A stretch of 41,593 bases of DNA from Planctomycetota bacterium (lineage in GTDB: Bacteria; Planctomycetota; UBA1135): positions 1 through 41,593 of the forward strand of contig PAHY01000001.1 in assembly GCA_002705055.1 (NCBI GenBank). Reading direction: 5' to 3'. The notes beneath the pieces were generated by a model. The model worked only from the letters and a program-made list of their open reading frames with translations. It was not told the DNA's origin and did no database searches. Of this stretch, positions 23,092-31,935 are shown piece after piece. The translations under genes and the position numbers were made by a program. Positions within the stretch are counted from its first letter, which is position 1; each line of letters begins with the position of its first letter.

Positions 23092-26000
23092 ATGCGCCCG
23101 GAACCCCGTCCCGCCTCGGTCGAGGAAGTCCTCGCCCATTCCGATTGGGTGCGCCGCCTGGCGCTTGGTCTGGTCGGGAATGAAGCGGGCGCGGACGACC
23201 TCACCCAGGAGGCGCTGCTGCGGGCCATCGAGCGGCCGCCCGCCCATGGCAGCTCGCTGAAGGCCTGGCTGGCCCGGGTGGTGCGCAATCTGGCGATCGA
23301 TCACGGCCGCAAGCGCCAGCGGCGTCAGGCCCGCGAGTGGAAGGTGGTCGAAGGCCAGGCGGGGCCCACCGCCGGCACCGAGGTCGAGGTCCCGCAGCCG
23401 GTCGACATCCACGCCCGGCTCGAGATGCAGGAGCAGCTGGCCCAGGCTGTGCGCGAGCTGCCCGAGCCGTACCGCACCACGACGGTGATGTACTACTTCG
23501 ACCAGCTCGGCACCGAAGAGATCGCCGCGCGGCTGGGGGTGCAGTCATCGACCGTGCGCAACCAGCTGAGCCGCGCGCGCGCCCGCCTGCGCGAGCGCCT
23601 CGAGCGCCGCTTCGGCGGCGACTGGAAGGCGCTGTGCATCGCTGCTTTCCTGCGCCCGTCCTCGGTGCCGGTCCCGCCGCCGCCGCCGCCGGGAATCTCG
23701 GCCGGCCTGGCCGGTCCGCTGGCCGCCGCCCTGCTTCTGGCGGTCGCCTACATGGTCACCGGCAAGCTGGCGCCGCCGCCGCTCGAAGCGAGCGCGCTGC
23801 CCACCGAGCTGACCGAACAGGAAGTCATCGTCGTCGAGCAGGGCGACCCGACTCGCCGCGCCGTCGAAGCGCAGCGCGAGCCGGCCGCGGTCCTGCGCAA
23901 CGGTCTGCTGCTGCAGGACCAGAACGGCGAGCCGATCCGTCAGGCCACGGTGCGCGCCTACGGCGAACGCTGGCAAGGTTCAAACCTGCGCAGCGTCGGG
24001 CCGGAGCGCAATCAGTTTGACCGCTATCCGCTGCTGGAAGAAGCGGTCGCCGACGAGCAGGGCTTCGTCGCGCTGGACGTGATGGAGCACGGCAACGCCA
24101 AGAGCGAGCCGCAGCTCGCCTGCGTCATCGAAGCGCCGGGCTACGTCAAGCGCGTGATCCGTTTTGAGCCGAGCCTCGCCGGCAGCGTGCAGGCGAAGCG
24201 CGTCAGCCTGATGCCGGCTTCCTTCGCCCACGTCCAGGTGGTCGACCCGGCCGGCTGGCCGATCGAAGGGGCGACGGTTTCGCTGCGCTCGCGCAACAAC
24301 GTGTCGCGGCCGGGCGATTTTGATCGCGTGGCCGAGCTGACCGATGCCGGTGGCTTCGTGCGCCTGGCTTCGGCGCCGCAGGACGCCGATCAGATTCAGA
24401 TCACCTGCCCGGGCTACATCCGCACCCGTTCGCTGTTCGAGGTCTCGACCGAAGGCGTGCCGGAGCGGGCTGAGGTCTTCATCCTCGAGCGGGGGGGCGA
24501 GGCATCCGTCTCGGTCTATGCCTGGGACGGCGTGCCGTACTCCGGCGCCGAGGTTTACCTGAAGCAGGACGAAGAGAATCTGCACCGTCGCCTCTGGACC
24601 TGGTCGCACAACTTCGTCGGTCGCACCGGCGACGACGGCTACCTGGCCTTCGGCGGCATCGATGAAGCGCGTCGCTGCCAGCTGGTGGTCCGCATCGACG
24701 GGGTCGAGGTCGAGACCGAAGAGATCCTGCCGGGCGCGCACGTCAGCGTCAGCCTGCCGCCGCTCGCCAAGCTGCGTGGCAAGGTGGTGCAAAGCAACGG
24801 CAAGCCGGCGGCGCACGCGCTGGTCGGTGCCTACAACCTAGAAGGCGACGACAAGAGCGCTGTTTCGCATGCCTGGTGTGATCCGAGCGGCTCCTTCGAG
24901 CTGTCAGTCGAGGTGGGCCTGCACGGCATCGGCTACTGGCACAAGGCCGGTTCGCTGGTCGACGCCGAGCCGCGCTCCCTCGAGGCCGGCGAAGTGGACC
25001 TGGGCGAGATTCAGCTGCCGCCGGGTCGCCCGATCCTGGTCGAGGTGCTTGAGCGCGACGGCGCGGCGGTGCGCGGCGAAGTCGAGCTGCTGATGCGCAA
25101 GCCGCTTGAGGTGGCCTCGATGGTCGATCCGATCGAGCCGAGCGAGTGGCGCGAGTTCCTGTCGATGGGCGCGAAGACGGTGCTGCCCTTCCGCCTGCCG
25201 AACGGCCGCTTCCTGATCTCGCACCTTCCGGCCGGGGCGCATGAGTACTCGGTCGTCTCGTCCGAGCACCAGCCGAAGACGATCCAGCTGGACGGCGAGA
25301 AGTCGCCGGACCTGGTGGCCGTGCGGCTGGACCGCGCCGTGCCGGTGCGCTTCCGCCTGGTCGATCAGCTGGGCGAGTCCGTGCCCGGTCTGGCCGTGAC
25401 GCTGTCCCGCGCCGACTACGACTGGTCGTGGGCCGAGCGCACGCCGCCGGTGCGCCAGCCTTTCGGTCCGTCCCACGCCAAGACGGATGTCGAGGGCGTG
25501 GTCGAGTTCGGCCGGATCGCGCCGGGTGAGTGGATCCTCGCGCGCAGCGGTGAGGCCGAGTTGGGCCTGGAGATCGCGCGCCTGACGATCCCGGAAGAGG
25601 GCATCGATCGGGAGTTGATGGTCGAGGATCCGATCGGCATCCGCGTCGCCATGGCCGACGGCGAAGCCGCGCCCGAAGGCACGCGGATCGCGCTGCACAC
25701 CGCGGGCCGCATGGCCGGCTCGCAGGGCATCGCCGCCAACCGTCCGTGGAAGAATCCGAGCGCGCCCTTCGAAGTCAGCGCGCCGGCCGGCAAGCAGACG
25801 GTCGACGTCAACCTGCCGGGCAGTCTGCCGCGCACGACCGAGGTCACCGTCGCCGCCGGCGGCTCGACCGAGGTCGAAGTCGAGGCCGAAGGCGCCGATC
25901 TGGTCGGCGAGTTCCCGCGGGCCGCCGAGCGCGGCAAGGTCCTGCTGGTCCCGGATCTGCCGGCCAAGCTGCCGGGCCGCGACGCCGTGATCGCCGCGCT

Positions 26001-26565
26001 GCGCGATGGCATCCATCACGAGCTGGGCGGCTATCTGCCGCTGCCGGATGGCGGGCGCGGTCTGCCCTTCGCGCTGACGCGCGTCGCCGCCGACGGTCGC
26101 TTCGTCTTCCGCCACATTCCAGATGGTCGCTACCGCATCTACGGCACCGCGCCGGGGCTGCAGCTCTCGCAGCCGGTGGTGGTCGTGGTCGAAGATGGCG
26201 AGCCGCGCCTAGCGCGCGGCAGCGGCCGCCCCGCGCTGCAGGCGCGCCCGGACGCGGAGCTCGCGGTCGAGGTCCAGGGCCTGGTCAAGGTGCTGGCGCG
26301 CTCGCCGAAGATCGTCGTCCGCCTCAGTGTGCTGCGGCTCGAGCCGCATCCGGAGAGCAGCTTCAACGAGCTGCGCGTCCTGCGCCTGCGCCCCGAGCGC
26401 AACGGCCCCGAGTTCCAGCTCGAGAAGGAGCCGGCCGGTCGCTACGCGATGCGTCTGCACGTCGAGACCAACAGCGGCGACCCGATCGCCGAAGCGGACT
26501 GGGTGATTCAGACTCGCGAAGGCGAACGTCTGCGTCGCACTTTGGACGTCCCGGAATTCGACTAG
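23092..26565 (+). CDS. Second membrane-tethered ECF sigma factor fused to carboxypeptidase-regulatory-like repeats
   Basis: A 1,157-residue paralogue, in design, of the fusion at 6809-9994. Region 2 of the sigma factor contains NEAGADDLTQEALLRAIERP (~30-49) and WLARVVRNLAIDHGRKRQRR. Region 4 (~120-172) contains LGTEEIAARLGVQSSTVRNQ. A proline run at ~194-200 leads to one membrane helix at ~203-223. The ~930-residue outer part repeats beta-sandwich units with phrases such as VDPAGWPIEGATVSL, GKVVQSNGKPAAHALVGAY and PDGRYRIYGTAPGLQLS. The ATG at 23092 is preferred over an in-frame TTG 13 codons upstream. Third positions are strongly G/C, unlike the first fusion. Signal sensed unknown. Confidence 0.88.
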   Translation: MRPEPRPASVEEVLAHSDWVRRLALGLVGNEAGADDLTQEALLRAIERPPAHGSSLKAWLARVVRNLAIDHGRKRQRRQAREWKVVEGQAGPTAGTEVEVPQPVDIHARLEMQEQLAQAVRELPEPYRTTTVMYYFDQLGTEEIAARLGVQSSTVRNQLSRARARLRERLERRFGGDWKALCIAAFLRPSSVPVPPPPPPGISAGLAGPLAAALLLAVAYMVTGKLAPPPLEASALPTELTEQEVIVVEQGDPTRRAVEAQREPAAVLRNGLLLQDQNGEPIRQATVRAYGERWQGSNLRSVGPERNQFDRYPLLEEAVADEQGFVALDVMEHGNAKSEPQLACVIEAPGYVKRVIRFEPSLAGSVQAKRVSLMPASFAHVQVVDPAGWPIEGATVSLRSRNNVSRPGDFDRVAELTDAGGFVRLASAPQDADQIQITCPGYIRTRSLFEVSTEGVPERAEVFILERGGEASVSVYAWDGVPYSGAEVYLKQDEENLHRRLWTWSHNFVGRTGDDGYLAFGGIDEARRCQLVVRIDGVEVETEEILPGAHVSVSLPPLAKLRGKVVQSNGKPAAHALVGAYNLEGDDKSAVSHAWCDPSGSFELSVEVGLHGIGYWHKAGSLVDAEPRSLEAGEVDLGEIQLPPGRPILVEVLERDGAAVRGEVELLMRKPLEVASMVDPIEPSEWREFLSMGAKTVLPFRLPNGRFLISHLPAGAHEYSVVSSEHQPKTIQLDGEKSPDLVAVRLDRAVPVRFRLVDQLGESVPGLAVTLSRADYDWSWAERTPPVRQPFGPSHAKTDVEGVVEFGRIAPGEWILARSGEAELGLEIARLTIPEEGIDRELMVEDPIGIRVAMADGEAAPEGTRIALHTAGRMAGSQGIAANRPWKNPSAPFEVSAPAGKQTVDVNLPGSLPRTTEVTVAAGGSTEVEVEAEGADLVGEFPRAAERGKVLLVPDLPAKLPGRDAVIAALRDGIHHELGGYLPLPDGGRGLPFALTRVAADGRFVFRHIPDGRYRIYGTAPGLQLSQPVVVVVEDGEPRLARGSGRPALQARPDAELAVEVQGLVKVLARSPKIVVRLSVLRLEPHPESSFNELRVLRLRPERNGPEFQLEKEPAGRYAMRLHVETNSGDPIAEADWVIQTREGERLRRTLDVPEFD

Positions 26566-26682
26566 GATCAAGTCGAGACGGAGCACTCTCATTCCGAGAA
26601 TGGCTTGATTTGACGCGGAATTCTTCGTGTCGGGCGACTTGAGCGGAAGCCGTTTCTGCCGATAAGGAGTTGGCGGGTCGAG

Positions 26683-26760
26683 CAGTCAGTGGGGCTGACT
26701 GGACGGTCCCGTCCTGTCATGTCGATCTCTCCAATCTCTTCCTGTCATTTCTTCTGTCAT
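26683..26760 (+). promoter_or_regulatory. Palindromes and CTGTCAT repeats upstream of the diguanylate cyclase
   Basis: CAGTCAG (26683-26689) and CTGACTG (26695-26701) form a perfect inverted repeat around TGGGG, directly followed by GGACG/CGTCC (26701-26714). CTGTCAT then occurs three times (26714, 26742, 26754) before the ATG at 26774. The arrangement could be a terminator for the sigma fusion gene, or operator sites for the next gene. No T tract follows the hairpins. Confidence 0.4.
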
Positions 26761-26773
26761 CGAGGGCTGGTGG

Positions 26774-27838
26774 ATGGACGCTGACCGTCTCTCTGATCTG
26801 GCCATCCGGCTCGAGCGCGCCGAGCGCCGGGCGAAGAACCTGCAGCGCCTGCTCGAACTGGGGCAGGCCCTGACCACCAGCGCTACCACCACCGAGTGGT
26901 CGCGGCGTGTGGCCGGCGAGGTCCTGCAGGTCGCGCGCTGCCGCTGGGCGGCGTACTGCGTGGCCGGTCGCGAAGTCGACCGGATTCTGGTGCACCGTCA
27001 GGGTGCCGAGGAGCCGCAAGTCACCATTCGCCCCGCGGGCTACCTGCGCCGGGCGGCCGGAGACAGCTGGCTGGGCAAGCTGCCCTGCCGGCTGGATGGC
27101 GCGCGCTTTGGCCTGGCGGCCGAGCAGTGCTGGTACCTGCCGGTCCGGGTCCACGACCGGGTCCGGGGGGGCGTGCTGCTGCCGCACTCCTGCCTCGGCA
27201 AGCAGCCCGACCACGAGCTGGTCGAGCTGCTCGAAATGCTCGCGCATCAGGTGTCTTCGGCCGCCGAGCTGGCCGAGCTGCATGGCGACGTGGTGCGCGC
27301 GGCGACCTTCGACCGGATGACCGGCGCGCTCAACCGCGGCGCCTGGATCGAGCGGGTCGAGCGCCGCATGAAGGTCATCGAGGAATTCGGCGGCGGCGCA
27401 GCGGTGGTGCTGTTCGATCTCGATCACTTCAAGGAGGTCAACGATCGCCTCGGGCACGCGGCGGGGGATGACTTCCTGGTCGCGGTGGCGCAGGCCGCGC
27501 GCAGCGTGCTGCGCGGCGAAGATCTGTTCGGGCGCTTCGGCGGCGACGAGTTCGTGGTCTGGTTTGAGAACCTCAGCACCGTCACGCTGGCCGCGGTCAT
27601 CGAGCGCCTGATGATTCGGGTCTCGGCGGTGGCGACGCGGCTGCAGAAGCAGCTCGACGATTCCGACTTCCATCTGGGCATGAGCGTCGGTGTCGCGATC
27701 GCGGATCCGAAGAAGCACACCCGCAGCGTCGATGCGCTGCTCGAGTCGGCGGATGCTGCCCTCTACGAGGCCAAAGCGGGCGGTCGCGGCACCTGGCGGG
27801 TCGCGCCGGGCGGCAATGGCCAGGCGCGGGCGGGTTAG
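26774..27838 (+). CDS. Diguanylate cyclase with N-terminal GAF-like sensor domain
   Basis: A 354-residue protein. A short coiled-coil (residues ~5-32) leads into a GAF-like domain (~35-165), then a GGDEF domain (~175-345). The catalytic GGDEF is intact at 256-260 (RFGGDEFVVW), the metal and substrate region FDLDHFKEVNDRLGHAAGD is complete, and an inhibitory-site RxxD (RGED, 247-250) lies five residues before GGDEF, so product feedback is expected. It should make cyclic di-GMP in the cytoplasm. No membrane helix is present; the GAF ligand is unknown. Confidence 0.92.
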   Translation: MDADRLSDLAIRLERAERRAKNLQRLLELGQALTTSATTTEWSRRVAGEVLQVARCRWAAYCVAGREVDRILVHRQGAEEPQVTIRPAGYLRRAAGDSWLGKLPCRLDGARFGLAAEQCWYLPVRVHDRVRGGVLLPHSCLGKQPDHELVELLEMLAHQVSSAAELAELHGDVVRAATFDRMTGALNRGAWIERVERRMKVIEEFGGGAAVVLFDLDHFKEVNDRLGHAAGDDFLVAVAQAARSVLRGEDLFGRFGGDEFVVWFENLSTVTLAAVIERLMIRVSAVATRLQKQLDDSDFHLGMSVGVAIADPKKHTRSVDALLESADAALYEAKAGGRGTWRVAPGGNGQARAG

Positions 27839-27912
27839 GGCGCGGGCCACAGCGGGAGCGCGCGAGGGACACGGCGCAGGGACTGGCGCGCGCCTAGCAT
27901 GGGCGACTGGCC

Positions 27913-29100
27913 ATGACCCCGTGCCGCGTCACCCTTGTCCTCGCGTCCTGCCTCCTGGCTTCCTGTGCATCCGTGTTGAGCGAAGAGCGTCCCAGTTTTC
28001 TTGCCGAGGCCGGCTGGCTTGAAGAACAGGCCGAAGGCCGATTGGTGCTTTCGGGCACGGGCGGTTTTGTCTACTCGCCCACCCTGCAGGGGCGGGTCAT
28101 GACCTCGACGGTGGACCTCTCCGAGCCGGGCCTGGGTTTCGTCAACCCCGAGGCCATCGCGGTGCGCGACGAGCCGGCGGCCTTCCACAACCATGGCGGG
28201 GTGGAGCGATTCTGGATCGGGCCGGAGGGCAGCAAGTTCAGCCTCTACTTCGAGCCGGGCGTGCCCTTCGAAGTCGAGCTGTGGCGCGTGCCAAAGGACC
28301 TTGACGTCGGGCCGATGGACGAGGTCAGCTCGGGGGTGATGCAGCGTGACATGGTCATGCGCAACCGCATGGGCACCGAGTTTCAGATGGCGGTCGAGCG
28401 GCGCATCGACGCGCCCTCGCAAGCGGAGGTCGAGGCGGTGATCGGGCAGCTCCCGCCGGGCACGTTGTGGACCGCCTTCCGGTCCACCAACCTAGTCACC
28501 AACACTGGCGAGAACAGCTGGGGTCGCGAAGGCGGCATGCCGTGTATCTGGCTGGCCGGGATGTTCCTGCCGGGCGAGCGCGCCTGGTCGATCCTGCCGT
28601 TCCGCACCGATCGCACCGATCCGGACGGCGGCCCGCCGGTGCGTGGCGAGTACTTCGGCGAGCTCGACGAGAAGCGGCTGCGGATCGCCGACGACTTCGC
28701 GATCTTCCGCACCGACGGCAAGTACCGCAGCAAGATCGGCATCCTGCGCAACCGCGCCCGCAACGTCATGGGGGCCTACGACCCGAAGACCAAGGTGCTG
28801 ACCGTGGTGCAGTTCGGGCCGATCGATGAGAACGCCGACTACGTCGACGAGCGCTGGGTGACCGAAGGCGATCCCTTCTACGGCGACGTGATCAACTCCT
28901 ATAACCACAGCGGGCCCGAGCCCTTCTTTGAGCTCGAGTCCAGCTCGCCGGCCCTGGCGCTGGCGCCCGGCGAGTCGCACGCGCACGAGTCGACCACGAT
29001 GCAGTTCCGCTTCGCCGACGAGGCGCAGCTCGCCGCCGCGGTACGCACCGCGCTCGGCCTGGACTGGGCCGAGGTTAAGAAGCTGGCGAAGTGGGACTAG
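27913..29100 (+). CDS. Lipoprotein, probable DUF6786 family
   Basis: A 395-residue protein with a lipoprotein signal (VLASCLLASCAS; lipobox cysteine at about position 18). The rest is beta-rich, with phrases such as FHNHGGVERFWIGPEGSKF, TGENSWGREGGMPCIWLAGM and VINSYNHSGPEPFFELES. I associate these with DUF6786 proteins, carbohydrate-associated proteins common in Planctomycetota and Bacteroidota, but the assignment is from memory of the pattern. The mutarotase-like fold would fit a periplasmic sugar-binding or sugar-modifying role. It is convergent with the glycosidase gene and their 3' ends overlap by 26 bases. Confidence 0.78.
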   Translation: MTPCRVTLVLASCLLASCASVLSEERPSFLAEAGWLEEQAEGRLVLSGTGGFVYSPTLQGRVMTSTVDLSEPGLGFVNPEAIAVRDEPAAFHNHGGVERFWIGPEGSKFSLYFEPGVPFEVELWRVPKDLDVGPMDEVSSGVMQRDMVMRNRMGTEFQMAVERRIDAPSQAEVEAVIGQLPPGTLWTAFRSTNLVTNTGENSWGREGGMPCIWLAGMFLPGERAWSILPFRTDRTDPDGGPPVRGEYFGELDEKRLRIADDFAIFRTDGKYRSKIGILRNRARNVMGAYDPKTKVLTVVQFGPIDENADYVDERWVTEGDPFYGDVINSYNHSGPEPFFELESSSPALALAPGESHAHESTTMQFRFADEAQLAAAVRTALGLDWAEVKKLAKWD

Positions 29101-30724
29101 GGTGCGGCCCGCCGTGCGGCACGGCTACCCCGGCCGCGGCCGTCCACGAGAATTGCGAGACCGCCGGGCGATTGCCGCGCCCGGGCTGGCCGTCGAGCGG
29201 CGAGTAGCACTCGTAGAGGGTCTCGCGCTGGGCCAGGTGATCGCGGATGCGGTCGCGCTCCTTGCGGCCTTCCTCGCCCAGGATCTGAATCGCATAGGCC
29301 GTGTGGTCGGCCCAGACGCCGCCGCTCCAGTACCCGTCCGGAGTAAAGGAGGGCTCGCTGGCGGCCAGCGTCGGGAAGGGCATCGCGGTGCCGAAATGGT
29401 TCGGCGACTTCAGCAGCTTGCGGACCTGGGCGGCCTGGTGCTCGTCGGCGGCGCCGGCCCAGACGGGTAGCCAGCAGGCCGCGCTGCGGATGCCGGTGGA
29501 GCTGCCGTCCGAGGCGCGCACATCGCAGAAGCAGCCCTTGGCTTCGTTCCACAGCCCGCGGCGCATCGCGGCGCCGAGTTCCTCGGCCTGCGTCGACCAG
29601 GCGGTCGCTTCGTCGTCGAGCCCGAGTCGCTGAGCGAGCGCGGCCAGCGCGCGCAGCTCGTTGAAGCAGTAGGCGTTGTAATCCGGCTGCCAGAGGTCGA
29701 GCAGCAGCCAGGAGCCGTGGGGGATGAGCCCGATGCTTTGGAAGCGCGCGCACTCATCCCAGCCGGTGTCCCAGGTGGCGGTGAGGTGGTCGGTGCCGCC
29801 GGCGCGAAACAGGACCTCGCCGGGGGCGCGCCGCGCCGCGTTGAACCAGCGCATCTGCTGGGCGCACTTCGGGTAGAGCTCGCGCGCGACGTCGTCGTTG
29901 TCGGTGCGGCGGACCAGAAACTCGAGCGCCCAGGCGGCGAGCGGCGGCTTGGTGTTGCGCCAGTTGTCCTGCTGGGCGTCCGGGAAGACGGTGTCGGGCA
30001 CCATGCCGTCGCTCTGCTGGCGATGGAACTGCGCGCGCAGCTGCTCGGCGGCGAGCTCGGGCGCGAAGTGGGCCAGGGCGTAGGCGTGCTTCCAGGAATC
30101 CCAGGCCCAGTAACCGGGGTAGGAGAAGGGCGAGGGGATCACCCCGCTGTGCGGGATGGTCTCGACCGGCCCGCGCAGGTTCCACAGCAGCGTCGTGACC
30201 GAGCGCGCCAGCAGCATCTGCGAGGTGGGGTTGTCCGGCCGATCCATGCCCTCGAAGGCGGCGGTGAAGTAGCCGTCCCAGCGGGCGCGGTTCCGATCGA
30301 AGACCTCGGCCGGCGGGGCAGTGAGCTCGTTCTGGCCGTCGCCGACCAGGATCTGCCAGGCGTTGGCTTCGCCGAAGACCGCGTGGGGCAGCAGGCCATC
30401 GACCTGGGGCCGGTTCATGCCGTCCAGCTCGATCAGCAGGGTGTGAGCATCGACGAAACCCAGCCGGCCGCAGCGGCCGTCGAGCAGCTGGAACTCCTGG
30501 CGATCCGCGAAGGAGCGCGCCGACTTCAGCGGGCTGCCGACGTCGAGCGAGTAGATCTTTCCGTCGGCGATGTTGCGGATCTCAAGCAGCTGGCTGAGGC
30601 CCCAGACCACCCCGAACCACGAGCCGTGGTCACTGAACAGGCCCGTCGCGCGACCGGTCGAGTCGCGCAGAGGAAGGACGTCGCGAAAACGCTCGACGCC
30701 GAATGCGGGGGTCGTGGCGGACAT
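29075..30724 (-). CDS. Trehalase-like / MGH1-type glycoside hydrolase (GH37/GH63-like)
   Basis: A 549-residue (alpha/alpha)6-barrel glycosidase. Typical signatures are YPGYWAWDSWKHAYALAHF (general acid Asp region), TKPPLAAWALEF, FRAGGTDHLTATWDTGWDE, and FTPDGYWSGGVWADHTAYAI near the C-terminus, as in mannosylglycerate hydrolase / GH63 proteins. No signal peptide is evident, so it probably acts inside the cell on a small alpha-glucoside or glycoconjugate. Downstream of the GH172-like gene on the same strand with a 108-base gap. The last residues are Pro/Ser-rich and overlap the convergent lipoprotein gene. Confidence 0.85.
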   Translation of the reverse strand: MSATTPAFGVERFRDVLPLRDSTGRATGLFSDHGSWFGVVWGLSQLLEIRNIADGKIYSLDVGSPLKSARSFADRQEFQLLDGRCGRLGFVDAHTLLIELDGMNRPQVDGLLPHAVFGEANAWQILVGDGQNELTAPPAEVFDRNRARWDGYFTAAFEGMDRPDNPTSQMLLARSVTTLLWNLRGPVETIPHSGVIPSPFSYPGYWAWDSWKHAYALAHFAPELAAEQLRAQFHRQQSDGMVPDTVFPDAQQDNWRNTKPPLAAWALEFLVRRTDNDDVARELYPKCAQQMRWFNAARRAPGEVLFRAGGTDHLTATWDTGWDECARFQSIGLIPHGSWLLLDLWQPDYNAYCFNELRALAALAQRLGLDDEATAWSTQAEELGAAMRRGLWNEAKGCFCDVRASDGSSTGIRSAACWLPVWAGAADEHQAAQVRKLLKSPNHFGTAMPFPTLAASEPSFTPDGYWSGGVWADHTAYAIQILGEEGRKERDRIRDHLAQRETLYECYSPLDGQPGRGNRPAVSQFSWTAAAGVAVPHGGPHPSPTSPAS

Positions 30725-30832
30725 CGTTGGAGTTGTCCGGGGGCCCGTGAAGGATAACCCGCCAGGACACGCTTGGTGCGGGGAGTCGCGCGAAGCTGAG
30801 GCGTTTTTCCTGTCAGGCCTCGATCCTGTCGA

Positions 30833-31927
30833 CTACTTCTCGACGCAGACCAGCCCGGGGGCGTGGTCGGCGGGGTAAGGGATGCGGTCCTCGACGGCGA
30901 TCCGCGGCATGTTCGCGGTGCCGGGATGCTCCAGGTAGAAGTAGGCGACCGAGCTCCAGTCGTCGCTGCGACGGTTGGCGTGGCCGTGCTCGATCGAGAA
31001 GCGGAGGTGCTCGTTGAACATCACCGGATCCTCGATGTGGAAGCGGTACATCGACAGCCGGCCGCAGTAGTTGATGCCGCCGGGCATGGTCAGGCCGGCG
31101 TAGGGGCCGCAGAACTTCTGGCGCGGGCCCCAGGCGGTGAGGAAGTAGTCCTCGGTGCCGGTGCCGTGCAGCGTCGGCCGCTCGTCGCCGTCGATCCAGA
31201 ACATGTCGTCGCCCTCGCCGTACCAGTTGTTCTGGTCGGTCACGCGCAGGTTGTGGATCGACACCACGCAGCCGACGAAGTGGCCGCGGCCGTGGACGTC
31301 GAGCACCAGGTAGTTGCCCTCGCCGTCGAGGTTCTTGCCCTCCATCTGGTAGTCCCAGTTGGTGATGCCCGCGTCGTCGATGCCTTCGGTCGGGTTTTCG
31401 CGGTGGAAGATGGCGTGGAAGTAGCCCTGGTCCGGCGGGATCGCGTCGTGCTCCTCGTAGTCGACGTAGTAGAAGAAGTGGCTGATCGGCGTGTCCGATT
31501 CGTTCAGCACCTCGACCCGCGCGGCGCGCCGAAAGGGCATCGGGAAGAAGCAGTTCATGCCCTTGCCGTCCTGCGGCATCATGCTCACCGGCAGGCTGGC
31601 GAAGTTGACGGTGTCGCCGAAGCCGCAGCCGAAGAAATCGCCCAGCGGCACGTCGACGCTGGGCTGCTCGGCGCCGTCCCACCAGATCCGCAGCGAGGTG
31701 GTGCGCAAGATGTCCGGGTTGTCGCCCAGCGCGGTGATCCAGAAGTGGCGGATGACGCCGGCGCCCTGGATGTCGGCCAGCACGTGGCTGGCGCCCGGCG
31801 CGATCTCGACCGAATCAGTGTTGCCGCCGGTGCGGTCGTAGGAGGATTCCCGCCGCCGGCGGCAGTTGCGAAGCTGGGAGAGGTTCTCGAGGGCCACGCG
31901 GTCAATCTGCCAGTCCGCGCGGCGCAA
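30833..31927 (-). CDS. DUF2961 protein, GH172-type glycosidase
   Basis: A 364-residue DUF2961 protein. Recognisable are SYDRTGGNTDS near the start, GAGVIRHFWITALGDN, DVPLGDFFGCGFG and GDERPTLHGTGTEDYF. DUF2961 is now glycoside hydrolase family 172, with characterised alpha-D-fructofuranosidase/difructose-dianhydride and D-arabinofuranosidase members; the glutamates around GEGDD and GTGTEDYF are candidates for the active site. No signal peptide is visible. The start is TTG eight bases after the norR stop, with AGGAA upstream, so it may be co-transcribed with norR. The exact start is uncertain because conserved sequence begins only near residue 25. Confidence 0.85.
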   Translation of the reverse strand: MRRADWQIDRVALENLSQLRNCRRRRESSYDRTGGNTDSVEIAPGASHVLADIQGAGVIRHFWITALGDNPDILRTTSLRIWWDGAEQPSVDVPLGDFFGCGFGDTVNFASLPVSMMPQDGKGMNCFFPMPFRRAARVEVLNESDTPISHFFYYVDYEEHDAIPPDQGYFHAIFHRENPTEGIDDAGITNWDYQMEGKNLDGEGNYLVLDVHGRGHFVGCVVSIHNLRVTDQNNWYGEGDDMFWIDGDERPTLHGTGTEDYFLTAWGPRQKFCGPYAGLTMPGGINYCGRLSMYRFHIEDPVMFNEHLRFSIEHGHANRRSDDWSSVAYFYLEHPGTANMPRIAVEDRIPYPADHAPGLVCVEK

Positions 31928-31935
31928 GACAACGG

